Below are positions 1 through 9,469 of a stretch of DNA of 64,000 bases, one piece after another. The stretch comes from DATARH01 sp963734125 (lineage in GTDB: Bacteria; Pseudomonadota; Alphaproteobacteria; ATCC43930; CGMCC-115725): the NCBI GenBank assembly GCA_963734125.1, contig CAVTGB010000036.1, positions 30,994-94,993 of the forward strand, read 5' to 3'. The position numbers were made by a program, and so were the translations under genes. The notes below the pieces were generated by a model that was not told the origin of the DNA, ran no database searches, and was given only the letters and a program-made list of their open reading frames with translations. Every line of letters starts with the position of its first letter. Positions within the stretch are counted from its first letter, which is position 1.

Positions 1-263
1 ACCGCATAGCTGACGGAGGATGAGCTTCCCGGCAACCGCCCCTGGAACAATATCAGAAAAGCGAAGACATAGATCGCCATCGACAGCAGCGGGAGACCAA
101 CTGCCCATAGCGACCCCAGTATTTGACCTGTGTAACGATCAAGTATTTCTCGACGGGTCATTTCCCATACGAGTTCGTGATGGCGGCTGATCAGTAACGA
201 AAAATGGCGCAGCGCCATCCGATTGGGAGCGGGTGCCAGGATCTTTGAAGCCGTCGACAGCAT
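1..263 (-). CDS. ABC-2 type polysaccharide/O-antigen exporter permease, N-terminal part
   Basis: The gene runs off the left edge, so only the first ~87 residues are seen. An amphipathic leader with a REILDRYTGQILGSLW stretch is followed by a hydrophobic segment (LPLLSMAIYVFAFLILFQG), the usual opening of Wzm/RfbA-type permeases. In this family the protein forms the membrane channel that, with a separate ATPase, moves lipid-linked polysaccharide across the inner membrane. An ATG at 263 is the most upstream start; a second ATG at 218 (MALRHFSLL) lies close to where family members begin, and neither has a clear ribosome binding site. It is divergent from the large glycosyltransferase fusion on its right, which fits a shared capsule or O-antigen locus. 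The family call is confident, the substrate is unknown. Confidence 0.8.
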   Translation of the reverse strand, partial: MLSTASKILAPAPNRMALRHFSLLISRHHELVWEMTRREILDRYTGQILGSLWAVGLPLLSMAIYVFAFLILFQGRLPGSSSSVSYA

Positions 264-323
264 GCTTGACCGGCTAGTCGATATGCGTAAGGTCGGCCCG
301 TCTTCTACAGGTATCCTCGCGCC

Positions 324-3300
324 ATGGCAATGTTCCCACCGGGTAGCACGGACGGATGCAGGCGCGCAGTTGTTGGAATGCCGCGCGGCGCTGCTGCACC
401 GGCCTTACCGGCGCCGCGCCTCGTCTGGACGCCGGAGCTGGCGGAGAAATTCTGGCGGGCAGCCTATCGGCTGGATTTGCCGCCCGCGCAATTTGCCCAG
501 CGCGTCGCGCGCCATCTTGCGGCGATATTGGCGCAGCGCACCCCGGCAGCCGCCGAAATCCTCATTCTCGGCGAGCGCGACACCGACTACGCCGCGGCGC
601 TGTTGCTGGCCGGGTTCCGCGTCGGCCGGATCGATACCGGGCCGTTGCTCCGCGGCAGCGTGGCGCGGTTGGAGGCGCACCCGGCCTGGCTCGGCGCTGT
701 CTCCGCCGCCGAGGCGGCAGCCGATCTGGTGCTCGTGCCGGAGAGCCTCACCCAGGTGACGGATGGGGAGGTCGACGGCCTGTTCGCCACGGCCCGCAGG
801 GCGCTGCGCCCGGCCGGACAGCTCGTCGTCACCGTGCCCAATAACGAGGTGCTTGATCAGTTCCTATCGCTCTGCCCGGCGAGCGGCACGCTGTTCCACA
901 TGGCGCAGCGGCTGCGCGCGTTTTCACCACGCACGCTGGGCGAATTACTGAAGCGGCAGGGATTTAACGTCACGGGCGTGCTCGAGACCCAGCTCGATGA
1001 GCGCGGGTTCCAGTCGCTCGGAGCCCAATGGCAGGCCCTGAGCGCGGCGCCCCATCTGCATTTTGGCGATGGTGGCACCCTGTTGGCAGTGGCGACTATG
1101 CAGGGTCGCGAGCGTCCGGACGATGCCGCCAGTTCGGCGGGCTGGCTCGATTTGCGTCGCGCGGTTGCGGCATCGATGTCGACGCGCGAACCTGCCGAGT
1201 GGGTGTGGACGCCGGCGCGGGTTACCGAGTTCTGGAACCGCATCGCCGGCACACCGATGGATGCGCAGAGTTTCGGTGCGATCGAGGGTCCAGGGCTCCT
1301 GAAGGCGCTGGAGCCGTGGCTGGTGCCGGGTGGCCGGCACCTCGATATCGGCTCCGGGGAGGGTGAGATGGCACGCATGATGGCCCGCGCCGGCTATGCG
1401 GTCGCAGTCCTAGAGCCATCGCCCGGCCGCCGGAATTTTCTGACCGAGAAGTTGCACGGCGTACGTGGCTGTATCGGCGCGTTCGAGACGATCGATCCGG
1501 GCAACGCGGCCAGTTTTGACGTGGTGATGGCCATCGAGGTGATCGAGCACATCCTAGAAGACGGATACGCCGACTTCTTCGCGACCTTCGCCCACTCGCT
1601 CGCCCCGGGAGGTCGGATGATCTTGACCACCCCGAACCGCGAGGATCTTGACCGCTCGCTGATGGTCTCGCCGCTGGCCGGGATACTCTATCATCGCTGG
1701 CAGCATGTACGGTCGTTCGACGCCGTCACGCTCACGGCACTGCTGGCGCAGTATGGGTTTGCGGTTGAGGTGATCCACGAGGCCGACGTTTCTGCCCTTG
1801 CTGCCGACGTCAGCCCGTTTGCGGCGCTTGCACTGGCCGGCAGCCGGTCGGTGCGGCTGGGGAGCGGCTCGACCCTGATCGCGATCGCCCACCGCACCGG
1901 CGAGCGGCCCGCGCCGCCGCGCGATCCGCTGACGCTGGTGTCCCGGATCGGCGTGCCGTCCGGATTGCCGGTGTCCCGCCAGCAGCCGCTCATCGCTGCT
2001 CCGCCGAATTCGACACCGCCCGCCGGGCATTCGAAGGCGCCGCCCGCCGCCGCGCTCGCCAATGGGCATCTGCACAGGGTGTTGCGACCCATTCTGCGGG
2101 TGGCGCGGCCGGTCGCCCGGCGGGTGCTGCCGATGACGCTGAAGCAGCGCGTGGCCCGGTTTGTCGCGGCCCGGGCGATGCGGGATGGCGACATCACCGC
2201 CCGGCGGTTCGCCGAACGGCCGATCATGCTGCGCGATCTGCCGCCGCTGCTCGGGCCGCAAGCCTTCTCGAGCGGGCCAATCATCCTGGTCAACAATGCG
2301 CTCGCCTGGGGTGGGGCGGAACGCCAGCTGGTCACCACTCTGCGCAGTCTCGACGGGCGGACCGCGCGACCACTCGGACTCCTCTGCATGCGGCTGGGAA
2401 CTGGCCCGGATTATGATTTCTTTCTGCCGGCGCTCAAAGACTTCGACGGCATCGTGCGCAATGCGGTCGAGATTGGCGAGGCACGCCAACTGCTCGCCGC
2501 GGCGGCGCCGGCGGACGCGGTCGCGCACGCCCTGGATGCGATCGACTGGCTGCCGCACGATGTGCAGGACGAAATCGAGCGGCTCGCCGGGGACTTCGTG
2601 CAGTTGCGTCCGGCGGTCGTGCATGCCTGGCAAGATTCGCTATCGATCGCGGCTGCCTACGCCGCGCGGATTGTCGGGGTGCCGAAGGTGATCGTCTCCG
2701 GGCGCAATCTCTCGCCGCCGAATTTCGCCTATCATCGGTCCTACATGGCCGACGCCTATCGCGAAGTCACGAGCGTCGGCGAAATCGTCATGCTCAACAA
2801 TAGCGTCGCCGGCGCGGCCGATTACGCGCTTTGGCTCGGCGTTCCGGGCAACCGCATCCGGGTATTGCGCAACGGCATCGACCCGCACGCCTTCGTTCCG
2901 CCCTCGTCTGGGGCGACCGAGCGGCTGCGGGCGGAGCTCGGGATCCCCGAAACCGCCCCGGTAGTCGGTTCGATCTTCCGCTTTTACGACGAAAAGCAGC
3001 CGCTACTGTGGATCGAGGCCGCCGCCACCGTCGCCCGCGCGCGGCCGGAATGCCATTTCGTTATCATCGGCACCGGGCCATTGCGCGGCGCGGTCGTGAA
3101 ACGGGCACGCCAGGGCAGGTTCGCCGAGCGGCTGCACTGTCCTGGCGCCAGCACTGATACGGCGACGTGTTTGTCGCTGTTCGACGTATTCCTCTTGACT
3201 TCCCGGTTTGAGGGCACCCCCAACGTCGTGTTGGAGGCCAGTCTCGCCGGCGTGCCGGTCGTCGCGACCGCTTCAGGCGGGACGGCCGAGACGATCGATG

Positions 3301-3482
3301 ACGGCGTGACCGGCATCGTCGTTCGCGACGAGAGCGCCGCGACGATCGCGGCTTGCCTCCTTCGGGTGCTTGACGATCCGAGGTGGCGCGAGCGGGCACA
3401 CACCGCCGGTCCCGCCTTCGTCGCGCGCCTCTTCGGTCTGGAGAGGATGCTGCAAGAGACACTGGCCCTGTATCGGCGGTGA
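324..3482 (+). CDS. Methyltransferase-methyltransferase-glycosyltransferase (GT4) fusion
   Basis: A 1052-residue protein with three parts. Residues ~33-260 and ~293-525 are two copies of one class I methyltransferase unit; each opens with a WTP...FW motif and they align throughout. Copy 2 keeps the SAM-binding loop (LDIGSGEGEMA, ~340-350) and the IEVIEHI block; copy 1 has ILILGERDT in place of the glycine-rich loop, so it is probably inactive. After a Pro/Ala-rich linker, residues ~650-1050 form a GT4 glycosyltransferase with the NNALAWGGAERQL donor-domain start and an EX7E motif (E963, E971). It probably methylates and extends a surface glycan in the cytoplasm, next to the exporter permease. 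ATG 324 is the longest start; ATG 378 (MPRGAAAP) is as likely, and neither has a strong ribosome binding site. Acceptor and sugar cannot be read from sequence. Confidence 0.85.
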   Translation: MAMFPPGSTDGCRRAVVGMPRGAAAPALPAPRLVWTPELAEKFWRAAYRLDLPPAQFAQRVARHLAAILAQRTPAAAEILILGERDTDYAAALLLAGFRVGRIDTGPLLRGSVARLEAHPAWLGAVSAAEAAADLVLVPESLTQVTDGEVDGLFATARRALRPAGQLVVTVPNNEVLDQFLSLCPASGTLFHMAQRLRAFSPRTLGELLKRQGFNVTGVLETQLDERGFQSLGAQWQALSAAPHLHFGDGGTLLAVATMQGRERPDDAASSAGWLDLRRAVAASMSTREPAEWVWTPARVTEFWNRIAGTPMDAQSFGAIEGPGLLKALEPWLVPGGRHLDIGSGEGEMARMMARAGYAVAVLEPSPGRRNFLTEKLHGVRGCIGAFETIDPGNAASFDVVMAIEVIEHILEDGYADFFATFAHSLAPGGRMILTTPNREDLDRSLMVSPLAGILYHRWQHVRSFDAVTLTALLAQYGFAVEVIHEADVSALAADVSPFAALALAGSRSVRLGSGSTLIAIAHRTGERPAPPRDPLTLVSRIGVPSGLPVSRQQPLIAAPPNSTPPAGHSKAPPAAALANGHLHRVLRPILRVARPVARRVLPMTLKQRVARFVAARAMRDGDITARRFAERPIMLRDLPPLLGPQAFSSGPIILVNNALAWGGAERQLVTTLRSLDGRTARPLGLLCMRLGTGPDYDFFLPALKDFDGIVRNAVEIGEARQLLAAAAPADAVAHALDAIDWLPHDVQDEIERLAGDFVQLRPAVVHAWQDSLSIAAAYAARIVGVPKVIVSGRNLSPPNFAYHRSYMADAYREVTSVGEIVMLNNSVAGAADYALWLGVPGNRIRVLRNGIDPHAFVPPSSGATERLRAELGIPETAPVVGSIFRFYDEKQPLLWIEAAATVARARPECHFVIIGTGPLRGAVVKRARQGRFAERLHCPGASTDTATCLSLFDVFLLTSRFEGTPNVVLEASLAGVPVVATASGGTAETIDDGVTGIVVRDESAATIAACLLRVLDDPRWRERAHTAGPAFVARLFGLERMLQETLALYRR

Positions 3483-3516
3483 TGAACCGCGGCACCGGCT
3501 CTGAAGGCTTCGGCTG

Positions 3517-4284
3517 ATGTTTTCCATCGCCCACCTGAACGCGCTGCGCGCGGCCGAGATCGAACGCGTCGTCCGGTGGTTCCCGCGCGGTGCGCGGGTG
3601 CTCGAGATAGGCGCCGGCACCGGTCAGCAGTCGCGCGACCTGGCCGCCCGTGGATTCGCCGTCGAGGCGATCGAATTGGCCGATTCGACCTATGCCGGGG
3701 ACCGCCTATTCCCGATAACCGATTACGACGGCCGACACATTCCATTTCCCGACCGGTCGTTCGATATCGTTTACTCGTCCAACGTCCTCGAACACGTGCC
3801 TGACCTCGTGCAGCTGCACAATGAGATCCGGCGTGTCCTGCGCCCCGACGGCCGCGTGGTGCATGTGCTGCCGACGCATGCCTGGCGCTTTTGGACGACG
3901 GTATCCTCGGTTCCGACCGGCTTCCAGTACGCCGCGACCTTGACGTCGCGATTGCGCTTGCGCTGGCCGCCGACGATTTCGCAGACTCGCCAGCTGGCTG
4001 AAATCGGCTTCAATGCCGGAAGGCACCTCACCGGCGTGTTCCGCCTTAAGCGGCACGGCGAGCGCGGCAATCTTTTGAGCGAGACGTGGCTGTTCCGCCC
4101 GGAATGGTGGCGCCGCAACTTTCGGCGGAATGGGTTTGAGATTTTGCGAGACGAGCCGATGGGCTTGTTCTACACCGGCCACATGACGTTCGGGCCGCGC
4201 TGGTCGCTGGCGAAGCGCGCCCGTCTTGCCCGGGTTCTGGGCAGCGCGTGCCACATTTTCGACTTACGGCCGATCGGGGACTGA
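3517..4284 (+). CDS. Class I SAM-dependent methyltransferase (type 11)
   Basis: A 255-residue soluble methyltransferase. Motif I is VLEIGAGTGQQSRDLA (from residue ~28), followed by an acidic strand end, then IPFPDRSFDIVYSSNVLEHV and a VLRPDGRVVHVLP block, all typical of the Methyltransf_11 fold. It lies 34 bases after the fusion glycosyltransferase and 9 bases before the asparagine synthetase, so it looks like one operon for surface-glycan assembly. The C-terminal ~110 residues (RWPPTISQTRQL onward) are less conserved and probably carry acceptor specificity. The substrate is not known. Confidence 0.82.
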   Translation: MFSIAHLNALRAAEIERVVRWFPRGARVLEIGAGTGQQSRDLAARGFAVEAIELADSTYAGDRLFPITDYDGRHIPFPDRSFDIVYSSNVLEHVPDLVQLHNEIRRVLRPDGRVVHVLPTHAWRFWTTVSSVPTGFQYAATLTSRLRLRWPPTISQTRQLAEIGFNAGRHLTGVFRLKRHGERGNLLSETWLFRPEWWRRNFRRNGFEILRDEPMGLFYTGHMTFGPRWSLAKRARLARVLGSACHIFDLRPIGD

Positions 4285-4293
4285 GACGATCTG

Positions 4294-6218
4294 ATGTGCG
4301 GCATCGCCGGCTTCGTCTCGCCCGGGCTTGGCCTCGATATGCCGGCGCTGAACGCGTTGGCGGGCATGATGGCGGCCGAGATCGTGCATCGCGGGCCGGA
4401 TCATCAAGGCACCTATGCCGATGTCGAGCGTGGCCTCGGTTTCGGCTTTCGCCGGCTGTCGATCATTGACCTATCGCCTGCCGGCCATCAGCCGATGGAA
4501 TCGGCGAGCGGCCGCCATGTCATCATCTACAATGGCGAGATCTACAACGTAGAGGATCTGCGCCCGTCGCTGGCCGGCGCCGGTATTGTGTTCCGCGGCC
4601 ATTCCGACACCGAGGTGCTGCTCGAATCGATCGAAGCGCGCGGCATCGACGATGCGTTGGCGCGAACGATCGGCATGTATGCCCTTGCCGTCTACGATCG
4701 GGTCACCGGTCGGGTTGATTTCGCGCGCGACCGGGCGGGCAAGAAGCCGCTTTATGTTGGCCGCTTTGGCGGCTCGACATTGTTCGCCTCCGAATTGCGC
4801 AGCCTGCGCCGCCATCCCGATTTCCGGGCTGAGATTGACCCGTGCGCGCTTGCCGCCTATACGCGGTTCGGGTATGTGCCGAACCCACTCTCGATCTATC
4901 GAAACGTGACTCAGCTGCCGCCCGGCGGGCACGGCATGCTGACGCGCGCCGGGGAGTGGTCGGTCGAGAGGTTCTGGCGGGTCGAAGAGGTCGCCGCGCG
5001 CCAGCGCGACGACGCCCCGATCCTCGACGAGGAGGAGGCGATCGACCAGTTGGAGACGCTGCTGCGCGATGCGGTCGGGCGCCGGATGGTGGCCGATGTG
5101 CCGCTCGGCGCCTTTCTCTCGGGCGGGATCGATTTCGTCGCTCGTCGTCGCGTTGATGCAGGCCCAGTCGAACCGTCCGGTACGCACGTTCTCGATCGGC
5201 TTCGATGTCCCGGGGTTCGACGAGGCGCCCTATGCCCGCGCCGTCGCCCGGCATCTCGGTACCGATCATGAAGAGCTATATGTGACGGCAGCGGACGGGC
5301 TTAATTTGGTCCCCCGCATCCCCGAAATCTACGACGAACCCTTTGCCGAACTCGTCGCAGATCCCGACCTATCTCGTCGCCCAAATGGCCCGCCGACATG
5401 TCACGGTGGCACTCTCCGGCGATGGCGGCGACGAGAGTTTCGCCGGTTATTCCCGGTACGGTTATCTCGACACCGTGCTCCCGCTGGCAACCGGCCCGAC
5501 GGCGCTGCTGGCGCGAACCGCCGGGCGAGCCCTGAGGGCGCCGGCAGCTTCATCGATTTATCGGTGCCTGCCGCCGGTTTTCCGGGCGCGCGCCGATCGC
5601 TGGCTGGACCGGATCGCTGCAGCGGAGGGACCCCAGGCGATCGAGAAGCTCTATCGCGGCCTGGTGCAGCAGGGCGTCGCGCCGCAGACCCTGCTGTGCG
5701 ACTCGCGGGAGGAGCCTGCCGCCTGGTGGAAGGGAGCCCTGGCCGACCTCTACCCGCAGCCGGTGCAGCGCGCGCAGATGCTTGACCTCTTGACCTATCT
5801 GCCCGACGACATCCTGGTGAAAGTCGATCGCGCCAGCATGGCGGTCAGCCTCGAAGTACGGGCGCCGCTGCTCGATCATCGGGTGATCGAATTTGCCTGG
5901 CGCCTGCCCATGGCGATGAAGATCCGTGGCGGCCAGACCAAATGGGCATTGCGCCAGGTGCTCTACCGCAGCGTTCCGCGCAAGTTGATCGACCGGCCCA
6001 AGACCGGGTTCGGCGTGCCGATCGATTTCTGGCTGCGCGGCCCGCTGCGCGACTGGGCCGAAGACCTGCTGGCGGTGGAACGCCTCGCCGCAGATGGGCT
6101 GTTCGACCCGAGGGCGGTGCGCCAATTGTGGGACCGGCACCTGGCGGGCGAACAGTGGCAATATCCGCTGTGGACGATCGTGCAGTTCCAGGCTTGGAAG
6201 TGCCGCTGGCTGCCGTAA
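4294..6218 (+). pseudogene. asnB: Glutamine-hydrolysing asparagine synthetase, broken by two +1 frameshifts
   Basis: It would form asparagine, or amidate a sugar acid or peptide precursor, using glutamine and ATP. The N-terminal nucleophile Cys2 (MCGIAGF), the glutaminase block GHSDTEVLLE and the synthetase loops SGGID and SGDGGDESFAGY are all present, but in three frames. The first shift is at 5131-5136 (GATTTC where GATTC would give SGGIDSSLVVALM); the second is at 5348-5353 (GAACTC where GACTC would give DSSQIPTYLV). Removing one base at each site restores a 640-codon reading frame of family length, with no other damage. Both repaired sequences create GANTC. It is therefore scored as broken as written, but sequencing error is the likelier cause. 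Within polysaccharide loci, AsnB homologues often amidate sugar carboxyls. Confidence 0.85.
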
Positions 6219-6393
6219 CCCGTCCGGAAACGCCTCGCGAATTGGAAACCTTGAGCGACTGCCCGGAAGCGCAGAAACCCTCGATGCATGGTGATGGAGC
6301 GTGCGGGTACGGCTCCGGTCCATCCACCGAGGCGTATGGCGCGATCCATGACGGCCTGCTGGTGCGTAGCTTTGATCTCGGCCTGAGGATGTC

Positions 6394-7473
6394 GTGGCCG
6401 CCGGTGTGATTGCCGCGAGTATCGTTCTCGTTGCTGCGGCTCACGCCTTGCGGCGCGTGCGCTCGGGGGGTGGGATCAACCCGTTAATCCTGTTGAGCGT
6501 CGGCATTATCCTCGCCCAAGTGGGCATCGCGGCGACGATTGCTGTCTTCAAGCTCCGCTATAACCTGCAGACGACCAAGATGATCGAATATCTCGCGGAG
6601 CTTCCGACCGATCGTCCGGTTGTTCTTCTAGTCGGTTCGAGCCTCACTCAATACGGCGTCGATCGGGACCTACTGGCCGGCCAGTTCGCCGCCGCGGGCC
6701 ACCCCGTCACCGTTGGCCGCCTCGGCCTTGGCGGGCTGTCGATCGCCGAGCGCTACCACTACATAAAGCAATATCTGGCGATCGCACGGCGCCGGCCGAG
6801 CTTGGTATTATTTGAGATCTCCCAATACTACGATACCGATCCGCTCCGGCAGCTACAGCAAAACCTTTATGCCGCTCAGGAAGTGGCCGGGATGGATCTT
6901 GACACCGCCTGGCTCAGTCTCGAATGGGTCCTCGGGCCGTATAACGACCAGCCGCTCGACGGGCGGATAATGCTGGCCGGCACGATAATCGGTCATTTCC
7001 TCCTGAATGTGATTCACGCCGGCTTTATTCCGCAGGCCATGCGCGCCGATCGGATTGTGCCATCCGCTTTCGACTGGGAGCCGCCGAAGCAGGTCTGGCT
7101 CGGGGATGCATATTTTGTTCGCGAACTGGCCGATGTCGTCAAGCCATTGGAGAGAAACTCCCGCGTGCCGATACCGAACCCATGGCTCGCCCGCATCCTT
7201 GACAGGGAGATCGGCTTGTTCCGAGCCGGCGGGGCGAGCGAATTCGGCTTTTATCAGACACCGACCACGCTTCGTCAGGAATATACCTACGGCCTCAACT
7301 TCTGTTCCGCCATGGCCGCCTATCCGTGCATCATGGCCGGGGACCCGGAGCTTCTCGCCGCGCTCGGTCATGACCAGTATTGGTATGATAGAACGCATCT
7401 GATTGACGAGGGGCGGCGGCTCTATACCCTTTGGTTTGCCGATCGCCTGCTCAAGCAGATGACCCTGCCGTGA
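6394..7473 (+). CDS. Membrane-anchored SGNH-fold protein, acyltransfer partner of MBOAT
   Basis: A 359-residue protein with an N-terminal membrane segment (~31-53) and an SGNH-like domain outside the cytoplasm. The nucleophile block is GSSLTQYGV (S83 in the GDSL position) and the C-terminal block is DRTHLID (D332, H335), together making a Ser-Asp-His set. Proteins of this kind (AlgJ/AlgX-like) work with an MBOAT membrane acyltransferase to put acetyl or other acyl groups on exported glycans. The start is GTG 6394, with GAGG five bases upstream. Its stop overlaps the MBOAT start (GTGA at 7470-7473), which indicates translational coupling. Confidence 0.75.
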   Translation: MAAGVIAASIVLVAAAHALRRVRSGGGINPLILLSVGIILAQVGIAATIAVFKLRYNLQTTKMIEYLAELPTDRPVVLLVGSSLTQYGVDRDLLAGQFAAAGHPVTVGRLGLGGLSIAERYHYIKQYLAIARRRPSLVLFEISQYYDTDPLRQLQQNLYAAQEVAGMDLDTAWLSLEWVLGPYNDQPLDGRIMLAGTIIGHFLLNVIHAGFIPQAMRADRIVPSAFDWEPPKQVWLGDAYFVRELADVVKPLERNSRVPIPNPWLARILDREIGLFRAGGASEFGFYQTPTTLRQEYTYGLNFCSAMAAYPCIMAGDPELLAALGHDQYWYDRTHLIDEGRRLYTLWFADRLLKQMTLP

Positions 7474-8888
7474 ACTTCATCTCCGTCACCTTCTTGGCGT
7501 TTCTCAGTATCGTCTACGGCGCCTATTGGAAGATGGCGGCCGACGAGACGCGGAAATATCTGCTGATTGGTGCGAGCTACGTTTTCTATGCGTGGTGGGA
7601 TTGGCGATTTTGCGGATTGATGCTGTTCGTCACCGTCAATGCTTATTTGACGGGACGGGCCCTCCCGACGCTCGCCCCGCCGCGGCGGCGGCAATTGCTC
7701 TGGCCGAGCATCGGCCTCGACCTCGCCGTGCTGGGGTTCTTCAAATATTATGGGTTTTTCGTCGCCAACGCCGCCGCGGCACTCACGGCGCTTGGCCTGA
7801 CGCCGTCGCTGCCGATCTTGACGATCGTGCTGCCGATCGGGATCAGCTTTTACACCTTCCATGCGATCAGCTACGTCGTCGACGTCTATCGCGGCAGGGC
7901 CGCCGCCGAGCGCTCTTTTGCCAATGTCGCGCTCTACATCGCCTTTTTCCCGCAGCTTGTCGCAGGCCCGATCGTGCGCGCCGCCTTCTTCCTGCCGCAG
8001 CTCGGGCGGGTTCCGCCCTATGTGCGCGGCGGGCAGGCGCACGGGGCGTGGCTGATCCTGCGCGGTGTGATTTATAAGGCGGTCATTGCCGATACCCTGG
8101 CACAGATCTGCGATCCGGTCTTCGCCGATGTCGGACGCTATAACAATCAGGCGTTGATCACCGCGAGCATCGCCTTCTACGGTCAGATCTACTTCGACTT
8201 CGCCGGATATTCGGGCATTGCGATCGGAACGGCGCGGCTGTTCGGCTACCGGATCCCGAAGAATTTCGATTATCCCTATTCGGCGTTGTCGGTGACGGAA
8301 TTCTGGCGGCGCTGGCACATGTCGCTGTCATTTTGGCTGCGCGACTATGTCTACATTCCGCTGGGCGGCAATCGGGGTTCACCCTTCGCGTTTTACCGCA
8401 ATCTGATGGTGACGATGCTGCTCGGGGGATTGTGGCATGGCGCAAGCTGGACGTTTGTTGCCTGGGGCGCACTCCACGGGCTCGGCCTGTGTCTACACAA
8501 ACTATGGCTCGGCGTTCGGCCGCGGCTCGGCTCCGGCATCGATTGGGACGCTCTGGCATGGCGCATCGCCGCGCTGCTGGTGACGCAGCTCTGGGTTCTG
8601 TGCGCCTGGGCGTTCTTCCGCTCCAACAGCTTCGCGGACGCCCTCGAAATTCTGAAAGCGATGTTTGGGCTTCGCCATGTTGCCGGAAATGGCCTACCTC
8701 AATCCCTCACTCCGTGGATCATCGCTTTAATATTCGTCGACCATTTGTTGGGGCGGACGCGGCTGCGGATTGCTCCTGCTTTTGCTTTAAACCGGTCCGT
8801 ATTCTGGGTAGGGATCGGAGCGATTGCCGCAGTGGCCATTACCTTCATGCCGCTCGCCCAGAAGGCGTTCATCTATTTTCAATTCTGA
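7470..8888 (+). CDS. MBOAT family O-acyltransferase (AlgI-like)
   Basis: A polytopic membrane protein of 472 residues from GTG 7470. The AlgI/PatA signature runs through it: YVFYAWWDWRF, FKYYGFF, LPIGISFYTFHAISYVVDVYRG, FFPQLVAGPIVRA, YFDFAGYSGIAIG, FWRRWHMSLSFWLRDYVYIPLGG, and the catalytic His323 in LWHGASW. Members carry an acyl group across the inner membrane to an SGNH partner or straight to the glycan. The upstream SGNH protein overlaps it by four bases. An upstream ATG at 7431 is in frame but lies inside the previous gene; the coupled GTG is preferred. The acceptor is probably the polysaccharide made by the preceding genes. Confidence 0.88.
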   Translation: MNFISVTFLAFLSIVYGAYWKMAADETRKYLLIGASYVFYAWWDWRFCGLMLFVTVNAYLTGRALPTLAPPRRRQLLWPSIGLDLAVLGFFKYYGFFVANAAAALTALGLTPSLPILTIVLPIGISFYTFHAISYVVDVYRGRAAAERSFANVALYIAFFPQLVAGPIVRAAFFLPQLGRVPPYVRGGQAHGAWLILRGVIYKAVIADTLAQICDPVFADVGRYNNQALITASIAFYGQIYFDFAGYSGIAIGTARLFGYRIPKNFDYPYSALSVTEFWRRWHMSLSFWLRDYVYIPLGGNRGSPFAFYRNLMVTMLLGGLWHGASWTFVAWGALHGLGLCLHKLWLGVRPRLGSGIDWDALAWRIAALLVTQLWVLCAWAFFRSNSFADALEILKAMFGLRHVAGNGLPQSLTPWIIALIFVDHLLGRTRLRIAPAFALNRSVFWVGIGAIAAVAITFMPLAQKAFIYFQF

Positions 8889-8920
8889 TATGTGGTGCCA
8901 AGGCTTGAGAGGGGCACCAG

Positions 8921-9160
8921 ATGTGGACCAAGGAGAGCCCGCACGCTACGACCGATCCCAGCGACCTGAGCGATAGCGAATGGGCCATTTCTCGCCCCAC
9001 TGATCCCGCCAGCCAAGCATGGCGGTCGTCCGCGCGAGGGCGACATCCGTGCCGTGATCGGCGGGCTGCTTTACGTGCTGGAGACCGGCTGCCCGTGCGC
9101 CACCTGCCCAAGGACTTTCTGCCCAAGAGCACGGTGCACAGCTATTTCGAGCTGTGGGCC
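8921..9160 (+). mobile_element. Decayed IS5-family transposase N-terminus
   Basis: Three frames together spell the N-terminal helix-turn-helix region of an IS5-type transposase: DPSDLSDSEWAI near 8955-8990, then PPAKHGGRPRE...GGLLYVLETGC near 9002-9090, then LPKDFLPKSTVHSYFELW near 9100-9156. At least two frameshifts separate the parts and the catalytic DDE core is absent, so it cannot move. No terminal inverted repeats were recognised. It lies between the MBOAT gene and tRNA-Pro. Confidence 0.75.
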
Positions 9161-9251
9161 TCCTGTTCGCTACCGGGACAAGCCTGTCCCGACGCCGCAG
9201 AGGGGTCCCGATTGGACGCCGATCCTTTGGTCTCGTAAGTGTTTGAAAGAA

Positions 9252-9328
9252 TGGTCGGAGCGGAGAGATTCGAACTCTCGACCCTCAGCACCCCATGCTG
9301 ATGCGCTACCAGGCTGCGCTACGCTCCG
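9252..9328 (-). tRNA. tRNA-Pro (GGG)
   Basis: The 77-base sequence folds as a cloverleaf: acceptor CGGAGCG pairs with CGCTCCG, the D arm is AGCGCAGCCTGGTAGCGC, the anticodon stem is TCAGC/GCTGA with loop ATGGGGT (anticodon GGG), and the T arm is GAGAG-TTCGAAT-CTCTC. The CCA end is encoded. Confidence 0.95.
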
Positions 9329-9469
9329 ACCGGGGCATCTCTGGCGAGCGCGCCGATCATACCGGCCCAGGACGCGGCGCGCAACGCGCGGGCTGAGATT
9401 GCCTCGCGCACCGAGCGGGTCGTGGCCTCGTGCCCCAGATGCCCTTTTCTCTGGTCAGCCGGTCGAAGG

